Source of the DNA: Gilvimarinus sp. 2_MG-2023 | GTDB taxonomy: Bacteria; Pseudomonadota; Gammaproteobacteria; Pseudomonadales; Cellvibrionaceae | Length of the DNA stretch: 64,000 nucleotides | NCBI RefSeq assembly: GCF_030547685.1 | Contig: NZ_JAUOQM010000047.1 | Span: 1 to 64,000 of the forward strand | Direction of reading: 5' to 3' | Part shown: piece after piece, positions 17,582 through 26,253 of the stretch | Layout: each line of letters opens with the position of its first letter | Numbering within the stretch: position 1 is the stretch's first letter | Notes under the pieces: generated by a model | What the model was told of the DNA's origin: nothing | What the model saw: the letters and a program-made list of their open reading frames with translations, nothing else | Databases searched by the model: none | Position numbers and translations under genes: made by a program

Positions 17582-19067
17582 CTTCGTTTTCTCCCAACTG
17601 CGCCAGCCACTGCTCATTAAGATGCACCTCTAAGGTATCAGCCAGGCGCTCTAATTGTGTATGCCGGTGTGCGGCCAAATCGAATGCGCGCCACTCACAA
17701 GACGTATCCCCGGCCCATAACAGAAGTTGCTGCAAAGCTTGCGGGTGATCAAACAAGCCGTGAATATAGGTCGCTAATATTTGACCGTCGGCACTCAGTG
17801 CACCCTCGTGGCGAGTGGCTATATCGGAGCCCAAGGCGGCATCCTCAACTGTGAAAGGGCCTTGCGCTAATGCGGCGCCCATAGAAACTCCACAATGAAT
17901 TTCATAGCCTGTGTACGCTGCGCTTGCGCCGGCCAAGGTAAATTGGCCACGTACATTTTTCAGTATTTTTTCAGATTGCAATACAGTGGTGAACTCTAAA
18001 AAGCCCAAGCCTTCAACCTGCCCAGGTGTATCTTCTACACCCTCGGGGTCGTTAATCGTCTTACCCAACATTTGCAAACCGCCACAGATACCCAACAGCT
18101 TGCCCCCGTAGCGCAGATGGCGTTGTAACTTAGTTTGCCAGTTCTGTTCGAACAGCGCTTGCATGTCTGCGCGCACGTTTTTGCTGCCGGGCAGAATAAC
18201 CAAATCACATGGCGGCAATGCCTCACTAACACTGACATATTGTAAGTTGACCTGCGGGTGCAATCGTAAAGCATCGAAATCGGTATGGTTACTAATGCGG
18301 GGCAGTACCGGCACCACCACATTTAATAGCGCCGATTGATTTTGTTGTTGCGAATGGATGGCGTCTTCCGCATCTAAATACAAATCGTGCAAATACGGTA
18401 CGACGCCCAGCACCGGTTTGCCGGTGTAGTTTTCGAGCCAGTCGAGACCGGACTGCAACAGGGCGATATCACCGCGAAAACGGTTAATCACAAACCCTTG
18501 CACACGCGCCCGTTCGCTGGGCGACAGTAATTCCAGCGTTCCCACCAAATGCGCGAAGACACCACCTTTATCGATATCGGCGATGATGATCACCGGGCAA
18601 TCAGCCGCTTCGGCAAAACCCATATTGGCAATGTCGTTCTCGCGCAAGTTAACCTCGGCCGGGCTGCCCGCGCCTTCAACCAAGACACACTGATGCTGAC
18701 TTTGCAGGCGCGCAAAAGACTCCAGCACCGCTTCGCGCGCAGTACTTTTGTAGGCGTGATAATCCAACGCTTGCATATTGCCGATGGCCTGGCCGTGAAT
18801 AATAACCTGAGCCCCGACATCAGAGGATGGTTTTAGCAAGACGGGGTTCATATCGGTATGCGCCGCCACGCCGGCGGCAATGGCTTGCAACGCTTGAGCA
18901 CGGCCAATTTCACCACCGCCTTCGGTAACGGCACTGTTAAGCGCCATATTTTGCGGTTTAAAAGGCGCAACATTGACCCCGCGCCGTTTTAACAGGCGTG
19001 CCAAACCTGCCACCAAAGTGCTCTTGCCAGCGTCGGAGGTTGTACCCTGCACCATCAAGCATGTCAT
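17574..19067 (-). CDS. cobQ: Cobyric acid synthase
   Basis: CobQ/CbiP amidates the b, d, e and g side chains of adenosylcobyrinic acid a,c-diamide using glutamine and ATP. The 497-residue protein has the N-terminal dethiobiotin-synthetase-like ATPase ([20 protein letters not shown]) and the C-terminal class I-like amidotransferase with catalytic Cys in [12 protein letters not shown] and a downstream YEIHCG and YIHGLFD. Partner enzymes for corrin-ring construction and CobB/CbiA are not in the window, so the substrate may come from a locus elsewhere or be imported. It lies between cobO and btuC. Confidence 0.95.
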   Translation of the reverse strand: MTCLMVQGTTSDAGKSTLVAGLARLLKRRGVNVAPFKPQNMALNSAVTEGGGEIGRAQALQAIAAGVAAHTDMNPVLLKPSSDVGAQVIIHGQAIGNMQALDYHAYKSTAREAVLESFARLQSQHQCVLVEGAGSPAEVNLRENDIANMGFAEAADCPVIIIADIDKGGVFAHLVGTLELLSPSERARVQGFVINRFRGDIALLQSGLDWLENYTGKPVLGVVPYLHDLYLDAEDAIHSQQQNQSALLNVVVPVLPRISNHTDFDALRLHPQVNLQYVSVSEALPPCDLVILPGSKNVRADMQALFEQNWQTKLQRHLRYGGKLLGICGGLQMLGKTINDPEGVEDTPGQVEGLGFLEFTTVLQSEKILKNVRGQFTLAGASAAYTGYEIHCGVSMGAALAQGPFTVEDAALGSDIATRHEGALSADGQILATYIHGLFDHPQALQQLLLWAGDTSCEWRAFDLAAHRHTQLERLADTLEVHLNEQWLAQLGENEDV

Positions 19068-19100
19068 GACGAGGGCCCCATGGTCAGCATCTGGCGGACA

Positions 19101-19712
19101 TCAGTAATCGACGCCCTGACGCGCTTTAATACCGGCTTTAAACGCGTGTTTAATATCTTTAACTTCCGACACCGTGTCGACCAGCTCTTGCAGGGCGCTG
19201 CCGCCACCGCGGCCGGTAACCACCACGCTCTGTTCGCGCGGCCGGTTTTTGATTGCCGTCAGTATCCGCGCTTCGTCCAGATACTTGTAGGCAATCATGT
19301 AGGTCAGCTCATCCAGTATGACCAGATCAACCGACTCGTCGTTTAACAATTTCTCGGCTTCTCGCCAGGTGTTTTCCGCCTCGCGAATATCGCCACTGCG
19401 ATCTTGCGTATTCCAGGTAAAGCCGGTGCCCATTTGATATAAAAAGACTTGTGGGCACTGGTTTTTCACATACAATTCTTCGCCCGAAAGCTGCGCGCCT
19501 TTAATAAACTGGACCACACCCACCTTGTGACCATAGCCCAGCGCGCGCATTACCATACCGAAAGCCGAGCTGGACTTTCCTTTGCCGTTGCCCGTCAACA
19601 AAATAGCCACACCGCGCTCGGTATCGGCCTGCTCGATGCGGGCATCGACCTTGGCTTTTTGTTTTTCCATGGCTTTTTTATGACGTTCGTTTTTGCTCTG
19701 CTCTTCGGTCAT
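19101..19712 (-). CDS. cobO: Cob(I)yrinic acid a,c-diamide adenosyltransferase
   Basis: CobO/BtuR (203 residues) transfers the 5'-deoxyadenosyl group of ATP to the cobalt of corrinoids. A charged N-terminal helix precedes the P-loop TGNGKGKSSSAFGM, followed by VQFIKGAQ, the DLVILDELTYMI Walker B-like block and VVTGRG. This is the CobA/BtuR type and not the PduO type. It follows btuB after 28 bp and precedes cobQ by 33 bp, within the riboswitch-led transcript. Confidence 0.95.
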   Translation of the reverse strand: MTEEQSKNERHKKAMEKQKAKVDARIEQADTERGVAILLTGNGKGKSSSAFGMVMRALGYGHKVGVVQFIKGAQLSGEELYVKNQCPQVFLYQMGTGFTWNTQDRSGDIREAENTWREAEKLLNDESVDLVILDELTYMIAYKYLDEARILTAIKNRPREQSVVVTGRGGGSALQELVDTVSEVKDIKHAFKAGIKARQGVDY

Positions 19713-19740
19713 GGTGATTCCTAACAGTTATATTTTTCGT

Positions 19741-21573
19741 TTAAAAGCTGACCTCGACACCCGCATACGCCGAGGCACCGGCGGTGCGATAATCGGGCAC
19801 CTCAACATAGTCTTGATCGGTAATATTCTCGCCGCGCACATACACACTCAAACCGGCACTTACCGCATAGCGAATGCTGGCATCCAATACTTGGTAGCTG
19901 GCAATGGGATTGCCAAAGCGATCTTGCGTGCCCTCGGCGTTGCGCAGATTGAACGATGCAGTCAGCCCTTGTAGTGGCTGTAGTGTCAGTCCCACGTTGG
20001 CCATATTTTCGGGCTGGCGTGCGCGCACAGAACCCTCGGCGGTTTTGGCGTCGGTATAGGTATAGTTCGCATTGACGACCGCCCAGTCAGCCAAAGGGAA
20101 ATCCAATGCGACTTCAACCCCTTGTGAGGTGCTTTCGCCCACGCTTTGCACGTAACCACCGTTCCATTCAATTTCACGCTCGATGGTTTGATCAAAATAC
20201 ACCACTTCCAGGTGCAAACCGCTATTGGCGTAGTACTCAACACCAGCATCCCAGCCTGCACTTTCCTCTGGGGTAAGCGGCACTAAGTCAGGGTTGCTTT
20301 GCTGGCGATTATAGTCAATTTCAAACAAACTCGGCGCTCTAAAGCCGGTGCCATAACTGGTTTTAAATTTTAGTGAACCGGCAGCGAGATCCAACACGTA
20401 GGCACCGCTAATGCGATAGGTATCGTAGTCGCCAAAGTCATCGCTATCGTCGCGCCGTACCCCGGCGGTTAAGTACACATTGTTGGCAAACTTGCCCTGA
20501 TACTCGGCAAATGCGCCCCATTGGTCTCGGTTTAATTCCAGCACGGTGTCTTCGCGCTGCTCAAGGCCATAGGCCAGGGTGTGCGCTTCATTAAGCTTGG
20601 CACTACCCAACCACTCCAGCTTTTCGATTTCGCCTTGTGTATCGTAAGAAACCACACCTTCGGCGTGATTGATTCGCGCGACATCGGTATTGGAATAAGC
20701 CAGCTCGTTGCTGAAACGATCGGTTTGGTACGTAGCACTAACTCTTGTATTAGTTTGCTCGAAATCGCCCACACAATCGTCCTGATAGGGCCAGCTACAG
20801 CGATCGAATTCATTGGTCGCATCGGTGTCGCGCACAACAGCCTCTACACGCAGCGCTTGACTGATATCCCAACCCACTCGGGCGTGCAGCGTGGTGTTCT
20901 CGTAGCCGTCGTTATCTAACAGAATTTCATCGTTAGTACTGGCGCTAAAGCCATCGGTGTCCACATAAGAGGCACCGATAAAATAATCTAATGTCTCACC
21001 TTGACCACCGACACTGGCATTGTAGCGCTGGCTGTCGTAACTACCGCCCTCGGCAGAGACTTTTATCTGCATATCCTCTTGCGCGGAAGTGGTTGCGACA
21101 TTGAGTACACCACCGGCATCGGCGCCGTACATAAGCCCCTGTGGGCCGCGCAACAATTCTACCCGTGCCACATCGGCACTCATAATATGTTGCAGCTGAG
21201 CGCTGGCTTGCGGTCCGGTTGGGTCGGTTACATCCACCCCATCGATTCGCACCATGGTGCGGTAGCCGGACTCACCGCGAACCCGAATGGAGGTAGGACT
21301 TCCCATCCCTCCGGTATTGGTAATGGAAACCGACGGCATGGCGCGCAGTGCATCGGCCAGAGCGGTAAAACCGCGCGCTTTAATTTGACTCTCGTCCAAT
21401 ACGGCGATCGAAGTGGCTACTTCGCGCATTGGTTGCTCTTGACGCGAGCTAATCACCACCATGGTTTCCAGGCTGGGTAGTAAGGCGTGAATATCAGCAC
21501 TATTGTCGGATGTTTGGGCAGCTGTCGCCCCGGAAGCGGCCAAAATGGCGGCCGTTAAAATGGTTTTTTTCAA
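19741..21573 (-). CDS. btuB: TonB-dependent vitamin B12 receptor BtuB
   Basis: The 610-residue outer-membrane receptor has a signal peptide (to ATAAQ), a TonB-box-like segment ETMVVISSRQEQPMREV, a plug domain (KARGFTALADALRAMPSVSI, RVRGESGYRTMVRIDGV, VELLRGPQGLMYGADAGGVLN) and a 22-strand barrel ending in the aromatic VEVSF. The size and the position after a cobalamin riboswitch identify it as BtuB. It starts with TTG: an AGGGG sits 7 nt upstream, and no in-frame ATG lies near the signal peptide start. It is the first gene of the twelve-gene run. Confidence 0.92.
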   Translation of the reverse strand: MKKTILTAAILAASGATAAQTSDNSADIHALLPSLETMVVISSRQEQPMREVATSIAVLDESQIKARGFTALADALRAMPSVSITNTGGMGSPTSIRVRGESGYRTMVRIDGVDVTDPTGPQASAQLQHIMSADVARVELLRGPQGLMYGADAGGVLNVATTSAQEDMQIKVSAEGGSYDSQRYNASVGGQGETLDYFIGASYVDTDGFSASTNDEILLDNDGYENTTLHARVGWDISQALRVEAVVRDTDATNEFDRCSWPYQDDCVGDFEQTNTRVSATYQTDRFSNELAYSNTDVARINHAEGVVSYDTQGEIEKLEWLGSAKLNEAHTLAYGLEQREDTVLELNRDQWGAFAEYQGKFANNVYLTAGVRRDDSDDFGDYDTYRISGAYVLDLAAGSLKFKTSYGTGFRAPSLFEIDYNRQQSNPDLVPLTPEESAGWDAGVEYYANSGLHLEVVYFDQTIEREIEWNGGYVQSVGESTSQGVEVALDFPLADWAVVNANYTYTDAKTAEGSVRARQPENMANVGLTLQPLQGLTASFNLRNAEGTQDRFGNPIASYQVLDASIRYAVSAGLSVYVRGENITDQDYVEVPDYRTAGASAYAGVEVSF

Positions 21574-21693
21574 GGTTCAACCCCTAAGCAAATTGGACTT
21601 GGGATCGAGGGAGGAATAGCAATGCGGCGCTTGGCGCTTGGCCGATAGACGTGCGTATTGCCAGATGGTAGCCCTCCGCTCCATCACGGTTCG

Positions 21694-21818
21694 GATACAG
21701 GCCGGTATCGGGCTTACAAGCGTGGCTTGATCACCGTTGCGGGGGCAGCGCCGGATTGTCCGGTCTTCCCGTTTACCCTACTCAACTCTGGCAACGCCAG
21801 GCAGCAGGCACCTATATC
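21694..21818 (-). promoter_or_regulatory. Cobalamin riboswitch aptamer
   Basis: On the minus strand the 5' arm GATATAGG pairs with CCTGTATC to close P1 (one G-U pair). Between them are AAACGGGAA, the strongly conserved GCGCTGCCCCCGCAACGGT core and a B12 box AAGCCCGATACCGGCC. These are the diagnostic elements of the AdoCbl/cobalamin riboswitch. It lies about 120 nt upstream of btuB. The expression platform would be in 21574-21693, and I could not decide between transcriptional and translational control. The rest of the gap to 21957 holds no other gene. Confidence 0.95.
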
Positions 21819-21956
21819 GTGGCGCGCAATGTAAGGGGATAGGAGGCGTTTGTCAATTGAGCCAACAATCGAGTGCGGCAATCCTTGGGCGCTAACTCAG
21901 TGAATAGCTGCCCATGGTGCCGCACGCGATTGATTGCCAATAAGCGCTGTTGCGTA

Positions 21957-23837
21957 TCAGTGAGGGGGGTCGCGGTAAAAGCTGCCAGCTCCGGCATGGG
22001 CTTCGTCACCCCCCCAAGCGGGCAGCCATTGAAGCATATTTGTGTGTCCATCGGCGTCGACATCGTGCATTTGAATATTGATTCGCACCCCATCCCAACG
22101 ACTGCCGTGGTCTTGATTTAACAGAGCAAATGGAATGGCTATCTCAGCGCTGTAACCGCCCTCGGTCGTACGGACTTTTTGCCAAACCGTATCTGACAAT
22201 TCGGGCTTGCCAATAAGCTTGGCGCGGTGACCGGGTGCGGGCGGCTGCAAGATAATTTGGCGATCTCCGGGCACGCGGTTATCGTAGGTAGGCTTTAACA
22301 AACGGCGCGATTTAGGGCGGGCATCGAGAGAGATTAACAGCTTGTCTTGTCCGCGGTGTTGATCGCTCTCGAACCGAACAATTTCGTCGTCTTTCACATC
22401 GAGCGCGATGACTAAATGTTGGTCACTCTGTCCGAGCGACCAAGAGAAGTCCGCATCCGCCGGGCTCACGAGTGAATCAGTATTGTGCGGTTTTAACGAT
22501 GAGAAAAATGCTGCATTGCGCCACTCGCTGAGCGAGCCATCCAGGGTCAGATCTTTCAGTGGGTTAATCGGGTATTCGCGGCTAATCGCCAGTGTGCGCT
22601 CGCCGCTATAGCTAACTTGTTCACCATGATGGTCATATTCAAGTTGCCAGCGAATATCCAGGGCATTGCTATTGTCCTGCGCCAGCTGCACAGCGCTTAC
22701 CGGCAGCTCAATATGACGCACCTCGTTAGGCGGCACCGTGATGTTTTGCGGCGAGAGCCCCGTAAAGGCAAAACCTGAGCGGCCCAAAATATCAGCCGTT
22801 AAAGTGTAGGGAATATCCGCATCGTTGGTCAGACGCAAAGCCGCTGTGCCTTGCTTAAAATCACCTCGGTGCAATAGAGCCGGCACCGATAACCGACCGC
22901 GATCAATCATATTATGTTGTAACCCACGCATATGAGCGGTGCGCACGTCTTCATCCAAAATACCATCCAACATTAAATTGGCGATAATGGGGCCATCGTC
23001 ACTCATGGTGATCCACACCACATGATCAAATTCGCCAAAGCGCGTGCCGCGCATGCTACTGATACCGCCGGTTGTGGCCAAGGTAAAATAGTTGCGGCCG
23101 TGGCGCTGCTCTTTGACATAGCGATGATGATGCCCGGCAAATACGGTAAAAGGACGCTCGTCTAACACGGCTTCAATCTCACCCCACCGGTCCTGCTCGT
23201 CTCTATCCCACATGGGGGCATGGGTAAACACTAAAGTCCATTTGGGCTCTGGGTTGTCTTGCAACGTTTGTTTCAACCACTGCACCTGCTCATCGGAAAA
23301 GCTGTGCGTCGAGCCACCATCATTGGAGTTGAGCATAACGAACAACACATCGCGATAGACAAAATGGTAGTAACTTTTGCCATAGCGTTCGCGCCACACA
23401 TCAGCCATGACATCATTGGTGTAATCGTGATTACCTGCCAGATAAAAAAACGGCATGTCGAGACGCTCAACCATATTGTCAAACGCATTCCACTCCGCCG
23501 CCAGCTGCGCGCGATCCTCGGTATAGCCTTCAATTAAATCGCCCACACTGACGACGAATTCCGGCTGCAGCAAATTGAGCTTGTCTACCGCCTGGGAAAA
23601 CACCCCGGGGCGAAGCCCACCGGTGCGATCTGTCACCACCGCAAATTGAAAGGCATCGGGATGATTGTTGAGCTGTAAGTGAGTCCAGGGCACCACTGGC
23701 AAAGAATGATCAATCACAAGCCCATTGGCTGGCGATGATTCGCCGTGGGTATGTTCGGCGCCACTGTGAGCCTGAACGTAACCGGCGATACTGGCGACAG
23801 CAATAAAAGACAGCCAAAAGCGCGAAATAAACATCAT
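21957..23837 (-). CDS. Secreted metallophosphoesterase with C-terminal CBM9-like domain
   Basis: The 626-residue protein carries a signal peptide (to YVQA), a His-rich mature N-terminus and a calcineurin-like phosphoesterase domain with its metal motifs in order: VTDRTGG, VGDLIEGY, GNHD, THAP and GHHH. After a beta-sandwich linker the last 200 residues form a CBM9-like / DOMON-type sugar-binding domain (LDGSLSEWRNAAFF, LGQSDQHLVIALDVKDDEI, GYSAEIAIPFALL). A periplasmic or secreted phosphohydrolase acting on a polysaccharide-linked or nucleotide substrate is a reasonable inference. The substrate is unknown. AGGA lies before the ATG. It is downstream of no partner and transcribed away from the riboswitch region. 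Confidence 0.75.
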   Translation of the reverse strand: MMFISRFWLSFIAVASIAGYVQAHSGAEHTHGESSPANGLVIDHSLPVVPWTHLQLNNHPDAFQFAVVTDRTGGLRPGVFSQAVDKLNLLQPEFVVSVGDLIEGYTEDRAQLAAEWNAFDNMVERLDMPFFYLAGNHDYTNDVMADVWRERYGKSYYHFVYRDVLFVMLNSNDGGSTHSFSDEQVQWLKQTLQDNPEPKWTLVFTHAPMWDRDEQDRWGEIEAVLDERPFTVFAGHHHRYVKEQRHGRNYFTLATTGGISSMRGTRFGEFDHVVWITMSDDGPIIANLMLDGILDEDVRTAHMRGLQHNMIDRGRLSVPALLHRGDFKQGTAALRLTNDADIPYTLTADILGRSGFAFTGLSPQNITVPPNEVRHIELPVSAVQLAQDNSNALDIRWQLEYDHHGEQVSYSGERTLAISREYPINPLKDLTLDGSLSEWRNAAFFSSLKPHNTDSLVSPADADFSWSLGQSDQHLVIALDVKDDEIVRFESDQHRGQDKLLISLDARPKSRRLLKPTYDNRVPGDRQIILQPPAPGHRAKLIGKPELSDTVWQKVRTTEGGYSAEIAIPFALLNQDHGSRWDGVRINIQMHDVDADGHTNMLQWLPAWGGDEAHAGAGSFYRDPPH

Positions 23838-24013
23838 TGTACAATCCTGGAAAATAGTATTTTTCCCAGTCTAGACAAATATAAATGACATTGTCTATCG
23901 CACAATTAAGTTAACTCATACTTTATGTGAGTCGATATAATCTCAATAGTTTACAACGCTGGCCCGCCACCACGCAGTTAGCACTTCGATATTTTTTAAC
24001 CAGCCACTTCGAC

Positions 24014-24475
24014 TCAACAGTTAGCAGCATTAACCACCACACTGGGAGCGGCATTGATACCACCGGCAGCGCTATAGGTTACCCGGCAGTTTGCATCAAT
24101 AGCACCGTCATCGTCGATATCGTAACCGATCACACCATCATTCGTTGTCGCCTTCTCGGCCAGGTCATCGCTTTGAATATTGAGCAGGCTTTCAATGGCT
24201 GCGGCTACAGGATAACCATAAGCCACGTCGATATGACTGCCATTGCCGTTACCACAGATTGTACTCGCTGCCTGTTCGCTGCCTTCAATCACACAGCGCG
24301 CATAAAGCAAGTTGGCCGCGCCAATCATTGACCCCTGCACCCCTTCCAGCACTGCCCTGCGCGCGTCTCCTTGCAGTTGAATAAATCTGGGCACCGCAAT
24401 GGCGGCCAAAATTCCGACAATGGTGATGACCACCACTAACTCAATTAAGGTGAAGCCTAGGCCTGCTGGTCGCAT
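24014..24475 (-). CDS. Type IV pilin-like (MSHA-type) protein
   Basis: The 153-residue protein has a class III prepilin leader cut at G|FTLIE with the conserved Glu at position 5, followed by the hydrophobic helix VVVITIVGILAAIAVPRF. The globular part has four cysteines, an EGVQGSMIGAANLLYARC helix and a C-terminal DDDGAIDANCRVTYSA strand, resembling the MSHA major pilin MshA. The rest of an msh gene cluster (secretin, ATPase, prepilin peptidase) is not nearby. An AGGAAA ribosome site lies before the ATG. Minor pseudopilin is the alternative reading. Confidence 0.8.
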   Translation of the reverse strand: MRPAGLGFTLIELVVVITIVGILAAIAVPRFIQLQGDARRAVLEGVQGSMIGAANLLYARCVIEGSEQAASTICGNGNGSHIDVAYGYPVAAAIESLLNIQSDDLAEKATTNDGVIGYDIDDDGAIDANCRVTYSAAGGINAAPSVVVNAANC

Positions 24476-24490
24476 AATCGTTTCCTGTAC

Positions 24491-24541
24491 AGATATTGGC
24501 GGGCACTGCTGCGCGAGTGCACGCGCGCGCTACCAATATCT
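24491..24541. terminator. Hairpin between oxidoreductase and pilin genes
   Basis: Nine-bp perfect arms AGATATTGG and CCAATATCT enclose 33 bases with an inner GCACT...AGTGC pair. It begins 9 bp past the minus-strand oxidoreductase stop and ends 16 bp before the pilin ATG. There is no T run, so it may be a weak terminator or mRNA-stabilising structure. Confidence 0.45.
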
Positions 24542-24549
24542 AGTATTGA

Positions 24550-25452
24550 CTACTCAGGTCGAATTTGCTGTAAAACTTCCTCGCATAATCGGTGAGTGTG
24601 CAAAACACCCTGTAAATACTCACGATCTGCCCGGCCGGACTTAACTTGTTGCATAAACGCCTCGAGCATCGTGTAAAACCCTCTTTTGTACAGGGTTTCC
24701 TGCCAATCTCCAAAGCCTATGGGCGAGGCTTGATTATTTTCCATCTGCAACCCTTGGCTTAAGTTATCCACCTGCCAGCTAATATTGTCACCACTGCATT
24801 CCAGTCGCTCTCGGGTTTGACCACTGATCCGATTCATACTGGCGATACACGAGGTGCCGGAGTGTTGCCAAGCCACTGTTACGTTAGCCAGTCGCCCCGC
24901 TCGATGGCAGGCGTGAACCTGAATATTTTGCACCGATTTAGCCGAACAGAAGCGAACAAAATCTAAGACATGGATAAAATCATCGTACACGTAATGCCGT
25001 GCCTCATCCGCCAGATTATGCCGATGTTTTTGATACACAATGCTCACGGAAGGTACGGCTAGAGCTTTTTGGTAAAGCGGTGCGTAACGACGGTTAAAGC
25101 CACAAAACAGCGGCGTATCTTCGGCTTGCGCCAATGCAATAAGATGCTCGGCCTCCTCCAGTCGGTAGCTCAGAGGCTTGTCGACAAAAGTGGGGATGCC
25201 CGCCGCAAGAGCAGCCTGAGCCAATGCGTAATGACTTTCTGTGCTGGAGTGAATCATAACGGCATCGGGCCGACTGCGTAGCAGTTCTGCAAAGTCAGTA
25301 TAGCACTCGCTGATTCGGTAACGTTCCGCTAACTGGTGTAATGTTGAGTGGTTACGGGTGCACAACACCGGAGTTACGGGTAGGTGCTGAATAACGGCCG
25401 GCAAATATGCTTTTTGTGCAATATCCCCCAAGCCGACTAATGCCAAGCGCAT
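24550..25452 (-). CDS. Gfo/Idh/MocA family oxidoreductase
   Basis: This 300-residue NAD(P)-dependent dehydrogenase has the Rossmann motif VGLGDIAQKAYLP at its N-terminus and the family EKP-like signature as FVDKPLSY around residue 93. The C-terminal half is the alpha/beta dimerisation and substrate domain with a YDDFIHVLDFVRF block. Family members oxidise or reduce sugars and sugar acids; this one cannot be assigned a substrate. The Glu of EKP is Asp here, which some members tolerate. It lies about 74 bp downstream of the ZIP gene and may be transcribed with it. Confidence 0.8.
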   Translation of the reverse strand: MRLALVGLGDIAQKAYLPAVIQHLPVTPVLCTRNHSTLHQLAERYRISECYTDFAELLRSRPDAVMIHSSTESHYALAQAALAAGIPTFVDKPLSYRLEEAEHLIALAQAEDTPLFCGFNRRYAPLYQKALAVPSVSIVYQKHRHNLADEARHYVYDDFIHVLDFVRFCSAKSVQNIQVHACHRAGRLANVTVAWQHSGTSCIASMNRISGQTRERLECSGDNISWQVDNLSQGLQMENNQASPIGFGDWQETLYKRGFYTMLEAFMQQVKSGRADREYLQGVLHTHRLCEEVLQQIRPE

Positions 25453-25525
25453 ACAGGTTCCTTATCATTCAAGTGTGAATAAGTTCGCCCTAGTATACGC
25501 CTTTTAATGTGTTAAGCCCGAGCGA

Positions 25526-26242
25526 CTAACCCATCAGCGCGCTTCCCAACATACCCAACATAAACCCCAACACCGCGCCCAAAGGTGGCATCCAGTGCGT
25601 GCGCATTACTGCCTGTGGTGCGATATCCTGAAAAATAAGGTATAGAATACCGCCAGAAGCGAAACTCATAATGGCTGCAGTGAGTACTTCTTGCTCTTGC
25701 AACCAAGTATAGCCTAACCACGCTGCAATTGGCCCGAACACGGTGGCGATAAAAATAGCCCAAAGAATTTTTTTGCCCGCCAGGTGATTACTGCGCATTT
25801 CGCGAAACGCATTAAAACCCTCTGGCAAATTTTGCAGGCCAATAAAGCCCGCCAACAACCAGCCCATTTTACGGTTTTGACTAAATACGGCTCCCAGTGA
25901 CATAGCCTCCGGCAAATAGTCCATCATCATTGCCAGGAACTGGGCGATACTACCTTTGCGCTTTGCTAAAAACGCATCGATAACACAAAAAACCAAACCG
26001 CCAGCAAGAAACGTTAAAGACAAACTAACCAAACTCAACGTCTTCATCGCGTGCGGGGCTAAAGAAAAAGCCACCGCCGCCAATAAGGCACCACCACCAA
26101 AGGCGGTGATACCGTGTAGCAACTCTTGCTTACGCTCAGTTTCACGACTGGACTCAAAGCAAGCCAAAAAGGCACCAACTAGTGCGCTGGCACCCGATGC
26201 CCAAGTAATAATGACAATTAACAATAACTCAGGCAAAGCCAA
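25526..26242 (-). CDS. ZIP-family divalent metal transporter
   Basis: The 238-residue inner-membrane protein has about eight helices with the ZIP family layout. Helix IV contains LPEGFNAFREM preceded by GLQNLPE, with polar residues in the metal path, and the conserved helix V pattern ASGGILYLIFQDIAPQAVM contains a Gln-Asp where many members have histidine-glutamate. Zinc import is the usual function of the family, yet the incomplete HxxxE motif in helices IV-V leaves the metal open. It starts with TTG behind a good AGGGG ribosome site and follows the BCCT gene by 11 bp. Confidence 0.7.
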   Translation of the reverse strand: MALPELLLIVIITWASGASALVGAFLACFESSRETERKQELLHGITAFGGGALLAAVAFSLAPHAMKTLSLVSLSLTFLAGGLVFCVIDAFLAKRKGSIAQFLAMMMDYLPEAMSLGAVFSQNRKMGWLLAGFIGLQNLPEGFNAFREMRSNHLAGKKILWAIFIATVFGPIAAWLGYTWLQEQEVLTAAIMSFASGGILYLIFQDIAPQAVMRTHWMPPLGAVLGFMLGMLGSALMG

Positions 26243-26253
26243 TCAACCCCTAG

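Noticed and set aside
21812-22093. 93-residue ORF opposite the riboswitch region
   Set aside because: It overlaps the end of the metallophosphoesterase gene in another frame and the aptamer, and has no ribosome site or family resemblance.
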